A stretch of DNA of 64,000 bases, taken from assembly GCA_022113835.1 (NCBI GenBank), contig JAILWY010000002.1, positions 7,790,501 through 7,854,500 on the forward strand, in the 5' to 3' direction. Made by a program: the position numbers and the translations under genes. Of the stretch, positions 57,867 to 64,000 are shown piece by piece. This stretch comes from Atopsyche davidsoni (Eukaryota; Arthropoda; Insecta; Trichoptera; Hydrobiosidae). The notes below the pieces were generated by a model, which ran no database searches, was not told the origin of the DNA, and was given only the letters and a program-made list of their open reading frames with translations. Position 1 is the stretch's first letter. Each line of letters begins with the position of its first letter.

Positions 57867-60056
57867 AAAGTCTAACTGATATTTTTCGTATTCTAGCCTG
57901 TTTGCAATTTTTAGCATTATATATACATTTTAATGTTGATGAATAATAAATATACTAAGAAAATAATAACGCAAAAAAAAAATATATATATTGACTATAC
58001 AGGCTCTTTATGATGCATCATGCAAAGAAGTTCAAAACAATTCAATATAATATAAATTAAATTTGGCTTTAAATAATTCCAAAGTGTCATTAAGACACCC
58101 AACAAGAACCGGAAACACACTGAATTTCAATATTCATTGCACCGAGAAGCGCACAGTAGACACGCATCGACAGCGGAGACATAAAACAGCATCCGAATAG
58201 CCGCAGCGTCTTCCGATAGAGGCTTAATTACGCCACTCGGCCGCAGCTGGCGAGTGTTGAAACAGTGAAAAGACGCCACGTTTCGGATAAATTATCGCCG
58301 GGTTAGTCTGGATTTATGACATGTTTGCGGTGATGATTTCTGGGAGCACGCTGAAGCAGTCAGCGGTAAATCACGCGCCCGTGGGACTCGCCTAGGAAAT
58401 GCCAAAAAATTATCTCACTGTAATTTGAATCTGGATTTAGTTTATTGCGTAAATATTTATACTGAATACTCCGAAGCGGCGCCATGTGTGAATGATGGGA
58501 AATACGCCCGGCATGATTTGTACGACGTGTGCGTAATCATTAACTCTTCTATTTTCTTATAAAAATAACACGTGATACATATTATATACTTTTATCCCGT
58601 ATTCTGAATATGTATGTTTGTAGTTTCAGCTGCTTCAGGTATTCGGTACATCGACGTTTTAGTCCACGTGACCGATGAATTTGAGAAATCTTAATCGACT
58701 TTGGTAATTCTTAATAAGTTTTTTTACAATTTTTTTTATTAATAAGAGCTAAATAATTCAATTTAACAAATTTAATATATATTTGCTCAAAATTCTGTCG
58801 AGGATTTATCACGTCACTTTACGTGTGAATCACTTACCTAACTATTGTATATACATAATATTTTTTATTTTCGCAGTCATGTTGAGAGAACACTCAAGTT
58901 CATAAAATTAAGATACAGATTTTTTATCCGGCGTAATCTCAAGGCGAGTAAAGGAGTTTCGAAGTGAGCGCCTCAGCCGGCAAGCAGCTCCGTAACTTGT
59001 GGCGATAAAGCATGAGCAGTGGTGCTGGACAGTTAATATTTCCCCGCGTATAAAAACTTGCCGACAACATTGTTCAAACGCTCCACCGTGTACAGGCGGG
59101 GGAGTAAAAAACGGGGCAGCTCTCGCCTCCGCCCCCGCGCAGCCTCCTCGGGACGGGGCAGAATTACTCCGAAGCGTGGCCAAGACATTTATTGGTGATA
59201 TATTTAACCCCCAAACTGCCGGCAGGGGTACAGTACTAATGCGCCCCCTGCGAGACATTCCTGCTGCTTTGTAGGGTAATAACGCAGTTTTATCATTTTG
59301 TTATGATCTTGACGTTTATTTGACAGGTATTGTAATTTTATTTTTTGGAAACTTACAGTTCAAATGTTGATTACATTTTTATTATAATAAACAGTTGTAT
59401 TCTCAACAAATGTAAGCAATAAAAACAAATATGGTTCACAATAAAAAATAAATAGTCGTTACGTAACAGAGAGCTCGTTTACATTCCAAAGCATTACGCT
59501 TAAAAATTGTTTTAATTTGTAATTTATTGATGCATATTACTCTACCAGATTACATTACCAGAATCTTGTGCCTATTAATAAAATATAAAGCATTATTTTA
59601 TTTCAACGCAAGTACCCCATTGCAATGACACTAAAGTAAGGAGTCACCCATAGAAATGTTATTTGAGTTTGCGGCGCCCTGAAGAAGGACGCCGTGTCGG
59701 CGGTGTAATAAGGTTGTGCCTCCATCGCACGCGGCGCTGCAAGGCAAAGTAAATACAGGGGAAGGGGTAAACTACCCGCGCCCTGAAAACTACCACCCAT
59801 CCAGTGAAGGGTTGAATTAAAATCCGTATGGGCACTGCGGGTGCTGTTAAACGGCACTTCTTGTCGAGCGCCAGGCGCTCCGGCGTTAACTGGTTCTGTT
59901 CTGACATTTGTATATTTTAAACCAAGAAACAAAAAAAATAAATAATGCTAACTTTGGAAACATGATATCAATGTAATAAGCTGGTAAGCAAGTTAAGGGG
60001 ATGTTTTTGTGTCAATTTCAAATGACCAAGCATTTATTTTATGTGTTCAATAAGTA
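57867..60056. other. Mixed stretch, no supported gene
   Basis: GC-richer islands at 58130-58510, 58930-59270 and 59640-59900. Frames over them (up to 116 codons) overlap on opposite strands and show no domain or splice logic. No repeat ends before the Tc1-like element. Confidence 0.45.
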
Positions 60057-60582
60057 CAGGATGTCCAAAGAGAGTATCGGGTATTTGTTGGTTCAGTAAG
60101 ACAAAAACTACTAGTAATCAAGTATTTTTTTTTATTGTTGATTATAAGAATACAAAATGGAAAATTATTTCAAAAATATGATATTATCCAAATGGAGACC
60201 GTTACGCTGCTGGCACTCTTCTAATCTAGAACGAAGATTGCTGATAACACGCTGACACATAGCCTTCGAGATATTGCTACCATTGACCTGATGTTTTGTT
60301 TCAATTCCGTTAAGTTCGTCGGATTATTCTCATAAACCCTACATTTATGGTATCCCTATACGAAATAGGGAGGCCAGTTGACGTTACCTCTACGTGAAAT
60401 GACCTCATTAGGGAATAATTCGTTAACAGCTTCAATTGATTGATTGGATGTAAGTCTTGTTGGAACCACATTCTTGAATTGGAACCTTGAAACTCCTGCA
60501 ACTCTGAGCCCAAAATTTTTCGCAGCATATCGCAATAACGCTCACTATTCACATTCACCCGATATTTTTTTTGGACACCCTG
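60057..60582 (-). mobile_element. Deleted Tc1/mariner-type element
   Basis: TA on both sides. The left end is CAGGATGTCCAAAGAGAGTA and the right end, inverted, CAGGGTGTCCAAAAAAAATA; both continue TCGGGT. The terminal repeats match over about 25 bp with a few differences. The body is the C-terminal part of a transposase on the minus strand. The right terminal repeat passes almost directly into coding sequence, so the N-terminal half, including the helix-turn-helix and first catalytic Asp, is deleted. Confidence 0.8.
60166..60566 (-). pseudogene. Tc1/mariner-type transposase C-terminal part, broken
   Basis: In successive frames on the minus strand: VNVNSERYCDMLRKILGSEL, WFQQD (second catalytic Asp), then after a shift FPNEVISRRGNVNWPP, a deletion where the third catalytic motif should be, GYHKCRVYENNP, TELKQNIRSM, and finally RLEECQQRNGLHLDNIIF to the stop. 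This order and wording match a widespread insect Tc1/mariner transposase family that has WFQQDGA, ISR-GD-WP and a GGHL-IIF-like end. Several frameshifts, an in-frame TAG and loss of the third catalytic residue make it inactive. Confidence 0.75.
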
Positions 60583-62702
60583 TATAACAGGTTTCAGAAT
60601 AAGAATAGGTTCAAAAGAAGTTGAGCGCACCTCTCCGAGCGCGCGTGATTTGCCAACCAGGTGGCTCTCGTTCTCAACCCTTGTCTCTGTTGGTGCAACC
60701 TTTTGACCTCCTTACGCTTATTTTGCCTTTGATTATTATTATGAACACTAAAAGTATAAAAGACCCGAAACTTTATGGCAAAGAAAAATTAGTTTAATAA
60801 CTACGGCCCAAACTTGTAATTATTTATAAAAGTAAATTACACCATCTTTGTACTATAGTGAGGCAAATGTCAATTTATCTGTTTGAAGATTTAACTTAGA
60901 ATGCTAATGACAATGATAATCACTCAGATAATCATTTTGTAATTAAATAACTGTCAAGTCTGCCTCTGACAATGAAGCCATCTTGAAGTTTGAAGAGGAG
61001 TGCCAGGCGGCTGGCGCAGTACCAGCAGCGGGTACTAGAGCCTCTAGTCTGATTGTTGGCTTATGAATTAAGATTGATTATATTGGTGTTTGTTGTTTGA
61101 GAAGCGTGCATCGAATGTATTAATTAAAAGCCGGGATCACTGGGAAACTCTGCGATGTCTCTATTCGCATAAAGTTTGTAAAAAATAAACTATGTATATT
61201 TTTCGTCATTGTGAGTGTTTAACGCAAAAAAACACATTACTATAATATAAGCTATTTATATATTGAATAAATATCAACGGTGTGCTGACAGTTAAAAGGT
61301 TGTGCATATTACGTTCAAGTATTTATTTTTTATAGTAATCGTTACGAAGCCGAGTTTTATAGTCACGCTTGCGTTATAAGGTTTCCTAAAATTGGCTCCA
61401 CCTGCGATATGAAATTCTCATATTTCACACGACAATCGCAAGTGGTCACTTTGGCATAAAGTTGCGAGAATGGAGATCGTGTCGTCGCTCGGATTCCTCT
61501 CTTGAAGTTCGCAGCCTCCGTCGGGCGCTTGCGGCAAGTCGGACGAGGGTCAAGTTGTTGGGAACTAAGTTTTGTAATTTAAATAATCGTATGGTGAATA
61601 CGTCATGGACCACTCAGGGCAAAAGAGGAATTGTGATTCTATTCCGCTACAGCGCACAGTGGGAAGAGAAGCTTCTAGAGCTGTTGCTCTGCGCGAAATG
61701 TATTTTACAATACAAGCATCATTGTAGAACACATATATTTACATTAAAATATTATAAAATGGTATAATTTCTGGATGAAAGCCTTCATCCGATTGTCTTC
61801 TCTGACAGTCCTCACTGCGTAGGACCGTACAAACCAAACGCTGTTCTTCTTTACAAGCGTCTTATTACTTATGTAAAATATTATAAGCTTAAAATTAAAA
61901 ACTACCCGCTTTCTTTCACTTTATTACGTGAATAAAAAACTGTTTTCTTTTAGCAGCAGATTTAAAAATATTTGTGTAGAAATGTATTACATGAAAATTA
62001 TTAAAAAAAAAAAAAAAAAACTAAAGCAAACTTCGTTTCATAAATAGTAAATAGAATAAATAAATCTTTTATTCAGTGGTTTATTATTTTTTTTAAAAAG
62101 CAACGCAAGGTTGTGTAGGTCTGAAGTACGCGGCGCTACAAAAATCGACATATGAAGAGCTCAGAAGTAATTTTTTTGCGATACTTATACGCTTCTTACA
62201 TAGCGAATTTAAGCTTTTGAAGTATATCATTAAATATCTCGTATTTTTTTAGTCATCGATTGGGTTAGTACACGGTATAGTAACTCAATAGCGAATATCA
62301 TAGAAGGTAACAAATAGGTGCTTCGTTAAAAAATATCTAGTTAATTACCAATCGAAGGATCCAATCTAAATTATATGACAATCCGATAATATGGGGGTGC
62401 TCAATTAATATAAATTACATTGCCATAAATCCTGTCCCTAATAGTGCGCTGGTAGGGTGGGTCGGGGGGTAAGTGGGCGATGTTTATTGCGGCTCGGCTG
62501 GAGGCTTGCAGGGACGTATTGGAACACTACAGGGCATTAGGAGAGAATAATTAATGCGCGGTCAGGGCGGGTTTTTGCGGTGTCCGGGCCTGTGTAAAAT
62601 GTCGCTCCGGGTTTTTGTGTACTTTGTAGTTTTCGCATAAAAAATGCAAAACTATTTCGGTTTCATTCGGTTTCTTTAGACTGATTGTTTACTGCAGTGA
62701 TT

Positions 62703-62734
<32 letters not shown>

Positions 62735-63414
62735 TTATGCGTTATAAAACAGTGAGGAATTATTTATTGCACTTTAAAAAAAATAGATTATCTTTAACTT
62801 TAGTGTTTTAATTTACTTTATAATCTAATATTTATTTTACTTCAAAATATAAGCGAAACAAACGGATTTTCTGATTTTACCCGCGCTGTAAATTGATAGC
62901 TGATTTTCGAGATAATTTTTTTAAGAAATATTTATATTGATACAGAAAATTGTTAAAATTATATGACAACAAATACACATTCACACTAACAAAATAATAT
63001 AGATAATCATAGACACACGTTGTTTTCAGATAACGCGACTCATCTACAAACTTGTTGACAATAAGATAAGAACACTGATTTTTTATTCTAATTTCTGTTA
63101 AAAAAATTTAACACAATATTTTTATATTTTATAGATATATTAAAAAATACATTTTGCCTGACTAGGCCGTTTGTTATACTCAAAGTGAAAATTGAAGTGA
63201 GTTCTTAGAGAATACGTTTGTCCATCAATGAACATCAATAATGAATTGTTAGCAGTAAAATTCACGTGAATTTTATTTGAATCTTTGAAAGCGAATCACA
63301 TAGGAATATTTCTAAATATACCATTACACCTGTTCGTTTCAGCTCACCCCCAACCGTAGCTTCCGTTCAGTGTTTATATTTATAATTGGGCGAGCCGGGA
63401 GTGCGAGCACTCAC
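60583..63414. other. Mixed stretch, no supported gene
   Basis: A 101-codon plus frame at 61462-61767 starts in a GC-richer patch but has no recognisable domain. A GC-richer island lies at 62440-62610. A run of T30 lies at 62704-62733. Long A/T tracts are at 61999-62020. No repeat ends were seen. Confidence 0.45.
62704..62733 (+). repeat. T30 homopolymer
   Basis: Thirty consecutive T residues. No LINE coding sequence or target duplication is visible beside it, so it is recorded only as a homopolymer. Its length may be misassembled. Confidence 0.9.
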
Positions 63415-63454
63415 CTCGCCCGTATCGCTGCGGCATTGAGGGACATTTAACCAA
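63415..63454 (-). other. Candidate 40-nt exon
   Basis: On the minus strand the acceptor TTTGTCTTTGTTATTTCAG and donor GGCGAG/GTGAGTGC are both strong and bound 40 nt in a locally GC-richer patch. All three frames are open, including WLNVPQCRSDTGE and a frame with an ATG (MSLNAAAIRA). Spliced directly to the exon at 9237-9338, none of the frames gives the proline-rich reading frame: the ATG frame would end in TGA six bases before that gene's ATG, as a short upstream frame. It could be a 5' leader exon of that gene or belong to another gene. Confidence 0.4.
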
Positions 63455-63659
63455 CTGAAATAACAAAGACAAATTACAAGTAATCCGAGGGAAGGAAATT
63501 AATAGGAGGCAATGTTTCCCGGGTCTAATAAGCCTACGGGAATATTACTAATTGTATGGAGGTTAACTCACTGACGATGTGCTTTATGAATGTGGGCGCG
63601 ACTCCAGAAGCTCTAAATTAAATGTATACAAGACTCTACTTAAGTAAACTCCAGTTACC

Positions 63660-63857
63660 AACAATAAAATAAAACCAAATGGTTTTGGAGACTACGTTTA
63701 TTTTGCTTATAGCGAGAGCTCTTTCGCCGAACACGGCATCTTCAAGACTGTCTTGAAGATGTCAAGAAGTCTTGAAGATGCCGTGTTCGGCGAAAGAGCT
63801 CTCGCTATAAGCAAAATAAACGTAGTCTCCAAAACCATTTGGTTTTATTTTATTGTT
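63660..63857. repeat. 90-bp-arm perfect inverted repeat with hammerhead-like sequence
   Basis: Arms 63660-63749 and 63768-63857 are exact inverses; the spacer is 18 bp. The right arm on the plus strand contains CTTGAAGAT, GCCG-TGTT-CGGC (a 4-bp helix), GAAA, then AGAGCTCTC with the self-complementary AGAGCTCT. This is the same order as in the three fold-back elements (core, helix II, GAAA, palindromic stem III), with different bases and a degenerate core. It is probably another fold-back retroelement end. Confidence 0.75.
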
Positions 63858-64000
63858 ATAAAATGGAGTATTACAAAATAAATACCAGTTCCATTAATTA
63901 AACTCCAGTTGTAATTATCGCGAGTACAACGAGTTTCTACATACTTTATTTATTTGCTTTTAAAAATTTATTCAACTCAACCAGTTCAATTTGCAAATCA
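63858..64000. other. AT-rich end of window
   Basis: Nothing recognised in these 143 bases. Confidence 0.5.

Noticed and set aside
58908..59274. Overlapping 116- and 91-codon frames on opposite strands
   Set aside because: Antisense pairs of frames over a GC-rich island are expected by chance; neither has a domain.
59603..59932. 109-codon minus-strand frame
   Set aside because: Hydrophobic and proline bits but no family, and an alternative frame on the same strand is equally open.
1..64000. CRISPR array, operon, prophage or other bacterial system
   Set aside because: No spaced direct repeats with unique spacers, no ribosome-binding-site-led genes, and clear metazoan transposons throughout.

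Overview
This window looks like nuclear DNA of an arthropod, most likely an insect. It is AT-rich and has no operons or long reading frames. It carries GT-AG exon candidates and the usual insect DNA-transposon wreckage (mariner, a Tc1-like element, pogo/Tigger, piggyBac, hAT) plus a 5'-truncated LINE. A hemipteroid insect is only a guess. Nothing here looks bacterial, plasmid or viral.

Host genes are sparse. The best case is on the minus strand. Two exons with good splice sites (9237-9338 and 6452-6623) join in one open frame of 86 codons, starting with ATG and rich in proline and acidic residues. I do not recognise the protein. A 40-nt exon candidate at 63415-63454 and a weaker 39-nt one at 43861-43899 lie upstream on the same strand. 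If they belong to the same transcript, most of the window is intron.

The rest is mostly repeat history. (1) Three fold-back elements (about 563-862, 4415-4602, 15532-15800) share ends and a 3' tail. They carry motifs laid out like the minimal hammerhead ribozymes of Penelope-like elements. A fourth palindrome (63660-63857) has a diverged motif of similar layout. (2) A family with about 25-28 bp terminal inverted repeats around a tRNA-Thr-like core occurs at 12.85-12.99, 14.29-14.46, 20.19-20.31, 40.4-41.1 and (coreless) 54.1-54.2 kb. At 40393-41125 two copies form a 351-bp-arm palindrome. (3) Two piggyBac-derived 460-470 bp elements share the same internal deletion. (4) A deleted mariner (30861-31333) lies just inside or beside a pogo/Tigger remnant (30550-30798). 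(5) There are also a deleted Tc1-like element (60057-60582), a hAT-like element (49044-49442), a short MITE (52307-52448) and a LINE tail with poly(A) and target duplication (44094-44584).

Simple and tandem repeats include a 51-bp minisatellite with a 102-bp higher-order period (57238-57720) set between diverged direct repeats, short GC-rich arrays (12.39, 20.74 and 31.55 kb), a T30 run and a G13 run. Between these lie long AT-rich stretches with occasional GC-richer islands, in which I see no supported gene. Most reading frames of 60-120 codons in them look like chance.
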